DNA of 64,000 nt from Bacillus sp. ZZV12-4809 (lineage in GTDB: Bacteria; Bacillota; Bacilli; Bacillales; Cytobacillaceae). This document shows, piece after piece, positions 56,639 through 64,000 of this stretch; position 1 is the stretch's first letter; every line of letters begins with the position of its first letter. Position numbers and translations under genes: made by a program. The stretch spans positions 1 to 64,000 of the forward strand of contig NZ_VCRN01000022.1 of NCBI RefSeq assembly GCF_009849585.1, read 5' to 3'. The notes under the pieces were generated by a model. The model did not search any database, had not been told where the DNA came from, and was given only the letters and a program-made list of their open reading frames with translations.

Positions 56639-57376
56639 TCATAGGATTTTTTCATATTTTCTAAAGAAGCTTGTCATTTGAGAGGATATTCTTTGTTTTT
56701 TATCTGGGAGGATATAAAATACAGAGATAGGGCAATTTTCATTTTCCCATTGAATTGATCGCTTCTTTAAATAATCCGATTGCTTGTAAGCTCTGCCACC
56801 GGCCAAAACCTGAATGATTCTGACGGGAACTTTAAGGCCGGATGTGAGGTTTTTTTCTTGTTTGCTGAGCAAATCCGCTATATTATCCGTTTCTATCTCA
56901 TATGAAACTGCCAATTCTCTTAATAGTTTCTTATAAAAGAACTTATGCTCTCTTTCCTGTTCAAGGTGATGCTTTAATGAAAGAATAGGATTTATTAATA
57001 CGGCTGAACGGATTAAATCACCCATTTCATGCAATAATCTAAGTGCAACCAATGCTCCCATGCCCTCAGCAATAATATGAATCTTTTCGTTTATAATTTC
57101 AGTGCGCAGGATATGCTCATACAAGTACTTAGCTTTCTCAACAGCCCGATCACTGCCCCAGTGCCTTCCATATAGATTTGAATAAAAAATGGTATAGCCA
57201 TCTTGTCTTAGTTTCTTAATTAATGAATGTTTCCCTTCATTTTGAGTCCAAAAACTGCAGTTAGCGTCAACAAAGTGCCGATCATCCCCAATAATCAGAA
57301 TACCGAAACCACTTGGTTTATCTGGGTAATGAATCATGCACCATTCTGTATCCAGCTGGAAGTTCCGGCTTTCCAT
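56639..57376 (-). CDS. yjaU: Alpha/beta hydrolase-like YjaU lacking the nucleophile Ser
   Basis: A 245-aa protein of alpha/beta hydrolase type. The elbow IHIIAEGMGALVALRLL (about 98-114) has Gly where the catalytic Ser of GxSxG should be, so normal serine-ester chemistry seems impossible. The start is the ATG at 57376 (MESRNFQLDTEW), 8 nt after AAAGGAG; the frame extends to 57394. It lies next to yjaV as in B. subtilis. Function unknown. Confidence 0.8.
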   Translation of the reverse strand: MESRNFQLDTEWCMIHYPDKPSGFGILIIGDDRHFVDANCSFWTQNEGKHSLIKKLRQDGYTIFYSNLYGRHWGSDRAVEKAKYLYEHILRTEIINEKIHIIAEGMGALVALRLLHEMGDLIRSAVLINPILSLKHHLEQEREHKFFYKKLLRELAVSYEIETDNIADLLSKQEKNLTSGLKVPVRIIQVLAGGRAYKQSDYLKKRSIQWENENCPISVFYILPDKKQRISSQMTSFFRKYEKIL

Positions 57377-57557
57377 AGTAAAACTCCTTTGCAAGTTTGT
57401 TCATAATATACTGTATGTATACCAACTTAAAATGAAAGGGAGATTTGCCTACTTTTAGACAAGTTCATCAATGGGCTGAAAAGAGAAAAAATAAATTTAT
57501 TTCTTTAATGGGTTATGCTAATATGAAAAGGGATTAATTATGTTAGAGGTGAAATAG

Positions 57558-57749
57558 ATGAGATTCTTTTGGACATTTTTCTGGACTTTCCTTCTTGTTC
57601 AAATGTTAACGTATGTAGTTTCCTCAATGCTTGGAACGTCTTACGATTTTGTAACCGGCACCATTTTGGCAGTTGCAACAACTGTTTTAATTTTTGTTGT
57701 CGCTTCCATCATTCCTGAAGGTCCTGTTGAAAAAGAGGGAATTCATTAA
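57558..57749 (+). CDS. yjzD: DUF2929 membrane protein YjzD
   Basis: A 63-aa protein with two membrane helices (about residues 2-22 and 32-52) and a short acidic tail. MRFFWTFFWTFLLVQMLTYV is the typical DUF2929 start. GAGGTG lies 6 nt before the ATG. Unknown function; a single gene ended by a shared terminator with clpB. Confidence 0.87.
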   Translation: MRFFWTFFWTFLLVQMLTYVVSSMLGTSYDFVTGTILAVATTVLIFVVASIIPEGPVEKEGIH

Positions 57750-57770
57750 TCTGCACCTTTGCAGGAAATG

Positions 57771-57807
57771 AAAAGAGTCATCCTGTTTATTCAGGATGAT
57801 TCTTTTC
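57771..57807. terminator. Bidirectional terminator between yjzD and clpB
   Basis: AAAAGAgTCATCCTG and CAGGATGAtTCTTTT pair around TTTATT. Confidence 0.9.
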
Positions 57808-57817
57808 ATTTATGTCC

Positions 57818-60415
57818 TTATTTTACCAGCAGTTCAATTTTGCCGTTATCTGCGGAAATAATAACTTCACTGTGATCTTTAATTTCTCCTGCAATTATTT
57901 TGCGGGCGAGTCCCGTTTCAACGTTCCTTTGGATAAACCGTTTGAGCGGCCGGGCGCCATAGACAGGATCAAATCCGTTTTCTGCAATATATTCTCTAGC
58001 ATCCTCATTTATACTTAACTTAATATGCTGATCTGATAATCTTGCTTGAAGATGAGTGATTAATTTTAGTACAATACCCTTTATTTCATTGAGAGTTAAT
58101 GGCTTAAACAAGATAATTTCGTCCACTCTATTTAAAAATTCCGGGCGGAAATGGCTTCTCAGCTGTCCGAGTACATTGTCTCTGGTTTCTTCAGTTATGT
58201 CTGCCCCATTGGCAGAGCGTTCCAGAAGGAATTGGGAGCCAATATTGGAAGTCATTATGATAACAGTATTTTTAAAATCAACCGTGCGGCCCTGTGAGTC
58301 AGTTATTCTTCCATCATCAAGCATCTGCAGCAGGATATTAAATACTTCAGGGTGAGCCTTCTCAATTTCATCAAGCAGGATTACTGAATATGGCTTTCTT
58401 CTGACAGCTTCTGTCAGCTGACCGCCTTCCTCATAACCTACATACCCCGGAGGAGCGCCTATCAATCTTGATACAGCGTGTTTTTCCATATATTCGGACA
58501 TATCAATTCTAATTATTTGTTCTTCGCTATCGAACAATGACTGTGCAAGTGCCTTAGCTAACTCTGTCTTTCCCACTCCGGTTGGACCCAGGAAGATAAA
58601 GGAACCAATGGGGCGGTTCGGATCTTTAATTCCTGCTCTGGCTCTCAGGACAGCATCTGACACCAGCTGTACCGCCTCATCCTGGCCAATTACTCTTTCT
58701 TGAAGGATGCTTTCAAGGCGAAGGAGCTTTTCACGTTCTCCTTCAACAAGTTTAACCACGGGAATACCAGTCCATCTTGCCACTATGCCAGCAATTTCTT
58801 CTTCTGTGACTTCCTCTCTCAGCAGCCTGTCCCCTTGATTCTCATTAACGGCTTGTTCTAGCTCTTTCAATTCCTTTTCCATAGCAGGAATTCTTCCATG
58901 GCGAAGTTCCGCAGCTTTATTCAAGTCATAATTATTTTCGGCCTCATCCAGTTCGCGGCGCATTATCTCCAGCTGCTCCCGCTTTTCCTGGACTTTTTGG
59001 ATTCCTTCTTTTTCAAGCTGCCATTTTGCTTTCATGCTATTTGCCTGATCTTTTAGTTCGGCAAGTTCTTTTTGGAGGTCTCCTAGTCTCTGCTTGCTTG
59101 CTTCATCACTTTCTTTTCTTAGTGCAGCTTCTTCTATTTCCAGCTGCATGACCCTTCTTGTAACCTCATCAAGCTCGGATGGCATTGAATCAATCTCCGT
59201 CCTAATCATTGCACAGGCTTCGTCCACCAGGTCAATCGCCTTATCGGGAAGAAATCTATCTGTAATATACCTGTCTGATAATGTTGCGGCAGCCACTAAA
59301 GCACGATCGTGGATGTTGACTCCATGATGAATTTCAAAGCGCTCCTTCAGTCCTCTGAGAATGGAGATTGTATCCTCTGCATCCGGCTCCTGCACTAATA
59401 CCTGCTGAAAACGCCGTTCGAGGGCAGGATCTTTTTCAATATATTTGCGATGCTCTTCAAGTGTGGTAGCTCCAATACAATGCAATTCGCCTCTTGCAAG
59501 CATAGGCTTCAGCATATTCCCAGCATCCATTGCTCCTTCTGTCTTGCCCGCTCCCACGATTGTATGCAGCTCGTCAATAAAAAGAAGAATTCTGCCTTCG
59601 CTTTTCTTTATCTCATTTAATACAGCTTTTAGTCTTTCTTCGAATTCCCCCCGGAATTTGGCCCCTGCAATCAAGGAGCTCATATCAAGTGCAAAAATGG
59701 TTTTATCCTTGAGGCCCTCAGGTACATCCTTACGTACAATTCTCTGTGCCAGTCCTTCAACAATAGCTGTCTTGCCTACCCCCGGTTCCCCTATCAGCAC
59801 TGGATTATTTTTTGTTTTTCTTGAAAGGATGCGAATGACATGCCTGATTTCGCTATCCCGCCCTATTACAGGATCTACTTTTCCCTGCTTGACCTCTGCA
59901 ACAAGATCTCTTCCATATTTTTTTAAAGCCTCATATGTTGATTCCGGATTTTGCGATGTCACCCTCTGATTCCCCCTAATTTCCTTAATCGCCTGCTCCA
60001 CTTGTTCCTGATTGATTCCGTATGTCTTTAAAACAGCTGCAGTTTCAGAATCCGCTGATGCAGCAGCTTGGAATACATGCTCTACTGACATGAAATCATC
60101 CTGATAAATTTTCATTTTATTTTCTGCTTCTGCCAGCAGCCGCTGCAGTTTACCGGTTATATACAGTTTTCCTTGTTCCGTTCCCGAACCGGATACTTGC
60201 GGTTTCTTTCTCATTGCTTCCTGCATTTTATCAAGAAAGAAATCGGCCGGAATCTCCATTTTTGACAGAATTAATGAAACAAGGCTGTTTTCCTGCTCCA
60301 GTAAAGCCAGGAATAAATGGGCTTCATCCACCTCCTGATGCTGCTCACGGACAGCTATGGACTGTGCATTCATTAACCCTTCCTGAAGCCGTTCTGTCAT
60401 CCGATTTATATCCAT
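57818..60415 (-). CDS. clpB: Disaggregase ClpB
   Basis: An 865-aa AAA+ chaperone. Clp_N repeats (about 1-145), NBD1 Walker [14 protein letters not shown] (about 200), Walker [14 protein letters not shown], a long coiled-coil middle domain (about 400-525), NBD2 Walker [15 protein letters not shown] (about 605), and a C-terminal small domain. It rescues aggregated proteins with DnaK. No IGF/LGF ClpP loop is seen. B. subtilis 168 lacks clpB; here it lies between yjzC and yjzD. A CtsR operator precedes it. Confidence 0.97.
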   Translation of the reverse strand: MDINRMTERLQEGLMNAQSIAVREQHQEVDEAHLFLALLEQENSLVSLILSKMEIPADFFLDKMQEAMRKKPQVSGSGTEQGKLYITGKLQRLLAEAENKMKIYQDDFMSVEHVFQAAASADSETAAVLKTYGINQEQVEQAIKEIRGNQRVTSQNPESTYEALKKYGRDLVAEVKQGKVDPVIGRDSEIRHVIRILSRKTKNNPVLIGEPGVGKTAIVEGLAQRIVRKDVPEGLKDKTIFALDMSSLIAGAKFRGEFEERLKAVLNEIKKSEGRILLFIDELHTIVGAGKTEGAMDAGNMLKPMLARGELHCIGATTLEEHRKYIEKDPALERRFQQVLVQEPDAEDTISILRGLKERFEIHHGVNIHDRALVAAATLSDRYITDRFLPDKAIDLVDEACAMIRTEIDSMPSELDEVTRRVMQLEIEEAALRKESDEASKQRLGDLQKELAELKDQANSMKAKWQLEKEGIQKVQEKREQLEIMRRELDEAENNYDLNKAAELRHGRIPAMEKELKELEQAVNENQGDRLLREEVTEEEIAGIVARWTGIPVVKLVEGEREKLLRLESILQERVIGQDEAVQLVSDAVLRARAGIKDPNRPIGSFIFLGPTGVGKTELAKALAQSLFDSEEQIIRIDMSEYMEKHAVSRLIGAPPGYVGYEEGGQLTEAVRRKPYSVILLDEIEKAHPEVFNILLQMLDDGRITDSQGRTVDFKNTVIIMTSNIGSQFLLERSANGADITEETRDNVLGQLRSHFRPEFLNRVDEIILFKPLTLNEIKGIVLKLITHLQARLSDQHIKLSINEDAREYIAENGFDPVYGARPLKRFIQRNVETGLARKIIAGEIKDHSEVIISADNGKIELLVK

Positions 60416-60430
60416 TATGGAACCTCCCTT

Positions 60431-60484
60431 TTTGACCTTTTTTGACCTTTTATTTTATTATAATTCAATCTTTTCATATGTAAA
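60431..60484 (-). promoter_or_regulatory. CtsR operator and sigma-A promoter of clpB
   Basis: On the minus strand TTTACA (60479-60484) and TATAAT (60457-60462) are 16 bp apart. Downstream lie two direct heptads GGTCAAA separated by AAA (60431-60447), the CtsR box. The box sits between the start point and the ribosome site, so CtsR bound there would block elongation or escape. Heat would relieve it. Confidence 0.93.
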
Positions 60485-60506
60485 GTTTTCAGCTATTACC
60501 ATATCC

Positions 60507-60537
60507 AAAAAGCCATCCGCAAATGGGATGGCTCTAT
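60507..60537 (-). terminator. Terminator of yjzC
   Basis: On the minus strand AGCCATCC and GGATGGCT pair around CATTTGC and run into TTTTTG. Confidence 0.85.
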
Positions 60538-60573
60538 TTCTTATTTCCCCATTTTCCAGTTAATTAATCAGAA

Positions 60574-60753
60574 TCAGGGCTTTCTTTTATATGTCCAAAT
60601 GCGGTTATGATTGGATGTTTCCGGGAATTGATCTCCAGCTCTCATTTTAAGCATTTGCGGATTATTGACGTTGCTTCCCGTTTCGCCAATTTCTATATAA
60701 ATTCCATTATTAGGCGCTTTCTGGCCAGGCTTAAATTGTCTATTTTGCCCCAT
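60574..60753 (-). CDS. yjzC: YjzC-like small protein
   Basis: A 59-aa protein starting MGQNRQFKPGQKAPNNGIY and ending with HNRIWTYKRKP. Gly/Pro/Asn-rich, like the YjzC family of small soluble proteins. AAAGGAGG lies about 9 nt before the ATG at 60753; the frame extends to 60813 without a site. It lies next to argF as in B. subtilis. Unknown function. Confidence 0.88.
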   Translation of the reverse strand: MGQNRQFKPGQKAPNNGIYIEIGETGSNVNNPQMLKMRAGDQFPETSNHNRIWTYKRKP

Positions 60754-60813
60754 GCCCAATACCTCCTTTAATCGTAAATCACTTATTATTATTTCCACTC
60801 TTGCATCTCTCAT

Positions 60814-61211
60814 GAGGGAAACTATTGGCAGTCATTTAAAGCATGGAAAAAGAATTCTGCCTTCATGTTTATTTGAAACGGAGGGATTGTGCGGGTTTAT
60901 TTGCGGCTGATTTTCTGACATTCCTAAATACTGAATTTGGGGATAAATTCAGGAACTTACTGAGCCTATCCTTTTTCTACCCGGCACAGGAAATTACCCA
61001 GCATTTATTCGGGCTTATATAGGGTATATTGTGAGGCTGATACAAAGCGGTGATGCATAGGATCCTAACCTGAATAGGCCTTGACGTATACCACAGCCTT
61101 TTTCGCCCATTTCACTGAAATGGATTGTAAATATTATGGATAAGTCATCCTGAAGTATTTTTGTGATTTATTGTTATGCTTTTGGACCTCTTGTGTTATT
61201 CTCATCTTACT
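60814..61211. other. Intergenic region between yjzC and argF
   Basis: About 400 nt with no gene I can support. A 59-codon frame on the + strand (60843-61022) lacks a ribosome site and any family likeness. The promoter of yjzC is expected here. Confidence 0.4.
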
Positions 61212-61246
61212 AACAAGGCCTTCTCAACAACTGAGAAGGCCTTGTT
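61212..61246 (-). terminator. Terminator of the arg operon
   Basis: AACAAGGCCTTCTC and GAGAAGGCCTTGTT form a perfect 14-bp stem with loop AACAACT, just after the argF stop. Confidence 0.9.
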
Positions 61247-61251
61247 CATTA

Positions 61252-62208
61252 TTATAATATCTCTGAAAGAATGGCTTTTTGTACGTGAAGTCTGTTTCCA
61301 GCCTGCTGAAACACGGCAGAGTTTTTTCCATCAATGACCTTCGCTGTAACTTCCTCACCGCGATGGGCAGGGAGACAATGCAAAAAGACATAATCTTTTT
61401 TGGCTTTTTGGACAAGATATTCATTAACCTGAAAATCAGCAAAGTCTTTGAGCCTTTTGTCATTTTCAGCTTCCTGGCCCATGCTCGTCCATACATCTGT
61501 ATAGATGGCATCAGCATTAGCAGAGGCTTCTTCAGGTTTGGATGTGATGATTACCTTTGAACCGCTTAATTCAGCAAACTCCAATGATTGGTTAAGCACA
61601 CCTTGGTCAGGCTCATACCCTTCAGGACAGGCAATCGTGATATTTACCCCCATCTTGGCAGAAGCAATCATTAGAGAATGTGCCACATTATTGCCATCAC
61701 CTACATATACCAGATTTTGTCCTTTTAACTCTCCATTTTTCTCTTCGAGTGTAAGGAGATCGGCAAGAGCCTGGCATGGATGATATAGATCTGTTAGGCC
61801 GTTAATAACCGGAATGTCTGCATGATATGCGAGTTCCTGGATCTTATCATGGGAGAACGTTCGGATCATAATTGCATCAACGTACTGTGAAAGCACTTTA
61901 GCTGTATCCGCAATGCTTTCTCCTCTTCCAAGCTGCAGATCCTGGCTATTTAAATATAAGGCATGCCCCCCAAGCTGCAGCATTCCAGCTTCAAAGGAAA
62001 CTCTAGTGCGGGTAGATGACTTTTCAAAAATCATGCCAAGAATTTTGCCTTTTAGGATAGAAGTTTCTGCCCCTTGCAGATGAGCTTCCTTTAATTGCTT
62101 TGCTTTTTCCAAAAGTCCCTTTATTTCGTCTGCAGTAAAGTCGGCAAGTGTTAGAAGGTCCTTTCCTTTTATATTTAAGCCCTTTTTCGCTTCCTGAATT
62201 GAAATCAT
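61252..62208 (-). CDS. argF: Ornithine carbamoyltransferase
   Basis: A 318-aa enzyme that makes citrulline from ornithine and carbamoyl phosphate. SSTRTRVSFE (about 58-67) binds the phosphate, HPCQALADL (about 142-150) the carbamoyl group, and HCLPAHRGEEV (about 275-285) ornithine. Its ATG overlaps the carB TGA (ATGA), so translation is coupled to the enzyme that supplies carbamoyl phosphate. Last gene of the arginine operon. Confidence 0.98.
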   Translation of the reverse strand: MISIQEAKKGLNIKGKDLLTLADFTADEIKGLLEKAKQLKEAHLQGAETSILKGKILGMIFEKSSTRTRVSFEAGMLQLGGHALYLNSQDLQLGRGESIADTAKVLSQYVDAIMIRTFSHDKIQELAYHADIPVINGLTDLYHPCQALADLLTLEEKNGELKGQNLVYVGDGNNVAHSLMIASAKMGVNITIACPEGYEPDQGVLNQSLEFAELSGSKVIITSKPEEASANADAIYTDVWTSMGQEAENDKRLKDFADFQVNEYLVQKAKKDYVFLHCLPAHRGEEVTAKVIDGKNSAVFQQAGNRLHVQKAILSEIL

Positions 62209-64000
62209 ATAACGCCCACTTCCTTTTCTCCCATATTATGTTTTGCGCCCTGCCAATCTTCAATGGAATTAACATCCCACTCGCCTGCTGTCATCGATTT
62301 TAATAAGGCAATAAGCGTTTCCTTCTCACTGAAAGTCAAAATTCTGTTTTTTGTTCCCATTTCTCTCATTTTTTTATCTGCTTCACTCATTCCGGGATTA
62401 TATAAAGCAAAGGTTTCCTGAGCACTCCAGTCCATATTGTCTTGAGTCAGAAGAACCGGCACAGCTTTCACCTGATTAATATAATGTGTTAATTCGTCTG
62501 TATTTGAAGAATTTGCTATTACAATACATTTGCCCTTAACACCATTCAAGCTGGCATGGAAGGACTTTCTGACAGCTTCCTCATAATTTGGTGCCAGCGA
62601 AATGCCCTCACCTGTAGATTTCATTTCAGGACCCACTTTGCTGTCCAATCCCTTTAGTGCATAATTCGAGAAGACCGGGAATTTCACACATACAAATGGG
62701 AGTTTCCCTGCTGCCGGAATTTCATCTTTCGACAATTTATATTTCCCAAGCAATATTTTTGTCGCAATCTCCACCAGCTGCACGCCTGTGACCTTGCTGA
62801 TAATAGGGACCGTTCTGCTTGCACGCGGGTTAATTTCCAGTATTAATACCTCTTCACCATTCACGATAAATTGAATATTCATAAGGCCTTTATAATGAAG
62901 CTTTTGCACAATTGCTTTTGCATAGGCCAGCATTTTATTCTTTACTTGTTCTGAAAGACTTTGAGGCGGGAGAACTGACATGCTGTCTCCTGAGTGCACT
63001 CCAGTTTTTTCAATATGCTCCATAATTGCAGGTGCACAGATATAGTTTCCGTCTGCTGCCAGATCAAGTTCAGCTTCTAATGCATGGACGAATTGATCAA
63101 TTAATATAGGATAAGGGATATCCCCCTTCTTTAAATAGCGCTCCAGCTCGAACGAAGAAGAAATACGTTCCATTCCTCTGCCGCCTATAACATACGATGG
63201 GCGGACCAAAATCGGGAATCCAATCTTTTTGGCTGCTGCTTTTAACTCTGCTTCTGTGTGGACGACATCACCTTTTATCCTCGGGATATTTAAATCATCC
63301 AATAACTGATAAAAGAGCTTGCGGTCCTCTAATGCATCAATGGTCTTTGAGTCCGTTCCGAGCACGGTAACTCCACAATCCTCCAGTTCCGACGCAAGAT
63401 TCAGGGCTGTCTGCCCTCCAAGCTGCACAATGGCTTCTGAAATACCTTCTGCTTCAATCACATTCAGAATATCCTCAAGAATCAGCGGTTCAAAATAAAG
63501 TCTGTCAGCTGTTGTATAATCCGTACTAACCGTTTCAGGATTATTGTTGATCATGATTGTCTCTACGCCTTCATCCTTTAACGCAAAGACTCCTTGGACG
63601 GAGCAATAATCAAATTCAATGCCCTGGCCAATCCTGATGGGGCCGCTTCCGATAATCAGAACTTTTTTCTTATCACTCTTCACCTGTTCATTTTCGCCAA
63701 AATAACTGGAATAGTAATAATTAGATTGTGCTTCGAATTCAGCTGCACAGGTGTCAACCATTTTATAAGCAGGAAGAATGCCTGCTTCTTTCCGTTTTTC
63801 CCTGACTGCTTTCTCCGACACTTTCCATTCCAAGGCAAGAAACTTATCACTGAAGCCCTTTTCTTTAAAAAGCTGCAGTTCCTCTTTTGTTGCTTCATCA
63901 AGTGTTAAGGAAGCAATTTGTCTTTCCATCTTTACCATTTCATTAAGTGTATTGAGATAGAAATAATCTATTTTTGTGATGGTATGCAAATCTTCCAATG
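62205..64000 (-). CDS. carB: Carbamoyl-phosphate synthase large chain, arginine type (3' part)
   Basis: The C-terminal 597 residues; roughly 430 N-terminal residues lie beyond the right edge. Seen are the oligomerisation domain (TKIDYFYLNTLNEMV), SGPIRIGQGIEFDYCSVQ, and the second ATP-grasp (PILVRPSYVIGGRGMER; ILEINPRASRTVP). The final domain is short and weakly MGS-like, fitting the arginine-specific enzyme that does not answer to UMP. Feeds ArgF directly. Confidence 0.95.
   Translation of the reverse strand, partial: LEDLHTITKIDYFYLNTLNEMVKMERQIASLTLDEATKEELQLFKEKGFSDKFLALEWKVSEKAVREKRKEAGILPAYKMVDTCAAEFEAQSNYYYSSYFGENEQVKSDKKKVLIIGSGPIRIGQGIEFDYCSVQGVFALKDEGVETIMINNNPETVSTDYTTADRLYFEPLILEDILNVIEAEGISEAIVQLGGQTALNLASELEDCGVTVLGTDSKTIDALEDRKLFYQLLDDLNIPRIKGDVVHTEAELKAAAKKIGFPILVRPSYVIGGRGMERISSSFELERYLKKGDIPYPILIDQFVHALEAELDLAADGNYICAPAIMEHIEKTGVHSGDSMSVLPPQSLSEQVKNKMLAYAKAIVQKLHYKGLMNIQFIVNGEEVLILEINPRASRTVPIISKVTGVQLVEIATKILLGKYKLSKDEIPAAGKLPFVCVKFPVFSNYALKGLDSKVGPEMKSTGEGISLAPNYEEAVRKSFHASLNGVKGKCIVIANSSNTDELTHYINQVKAVPVLLTQDNMDWSAQETFALYNPGMSEADKKMREMGTKNRILTFSEKETLIALLKSMTAGEWDVNSIEDWQGAKHNMGEKEVGVI

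Noticed and set aside
60843-61022. 59-codon frame on the plus strand between yjzC and argF
   Set aside because: No ribosome site, no similarity recalled, and it stands alone in a non-coding gap.

Overview
The window looks like chromosome from a Gram-positive endospore former of the Bacillaceae. It carries spore coat genes (cotO, cotZ), spoVA and spoVIF genes, GGAGG-type ribosome binding sites with frequent TTG and GTG starts, a T-box trpS leader, and CtsR, FapR and LexA-type operators. Gene content and order closely follow, in reverse, the B. subtilis argF - fab - app - trpS - opp - spx - mecA - yjb - cot - yjc stretch as I remember it. The genus (Cytobacillus or Mesobacillus-like) is a guess.

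Layout. 1-180: the first codons of an IS1182-type transposase and two hairpins. 180-1215: a small WYL-like gene under a LexA-type box, then an orphan lipoprotein. 1330-4937: a TAXI-type TRAP transporter operon. 5202-8426: yjcH, yjcG, yjcF, a DUF421 membrane protein and a 93-aa orphan, with two copies of a long imperfect palindromic repeat at 6048-6296 and 8579-8866. 8922-15594: helicase yjcD, spoVIF, a YjcZ-like micropeptide, a YhcN/YlaJ lipoprotein-spoVAC-spoVAD-spoVAE operon, a 32-aa Lys-rich peptide, yjcA and cotZ. 15659-25842: cotO, fabI, yjbQ, mgtE, prpE, yjbO, NAD kinase, a small alarmone synthetase, yjbL, yjbK and cwlQ. 26082-33616: truncated globin and spxH, a 57-aa membrane peptide, pepF, coiA, mecA, spx and yjbC. 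34165-50367: a glycoside-hydrolase-like exoprotein, oppABCDF, T-box-trpS, yjbA and appDFABC. 50539-64000: yjaZ, fabF and fabH, an orphan with WLFGG repeats, comZ, med, yjaV, yjaU, yjzD, clpB, yjzC, argF and the 3' part of carB.

How the genes work together. Many loci bear on stationary-phase decisions. Opp and App import peptides that in B. subtilis feed competence and sporulation signalling. Med, ComZ, MecA and CoiA act on competence. Spx and its ClpXP adaptor SpxH handle thiol stress, and the alarmone synthetase adds stringent control. FabI and FabHF sit in separate units about 36 kb apart, but both carry near-consensus FapR operators. The spoVA, cot and DUF421 genes serve spore formation and germination.

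Most of the window is conserved core. I found no clearly new multi-gene system. The best leads are the palindromic repeat pair, the LexA-box WYL-like gene, strong hairpins between binding-protein and permease genes in three transporter operons, the apparent one-base lesion at the start of yjaZ, a serine-less hydrolase (YjaU), and several micropeptides.
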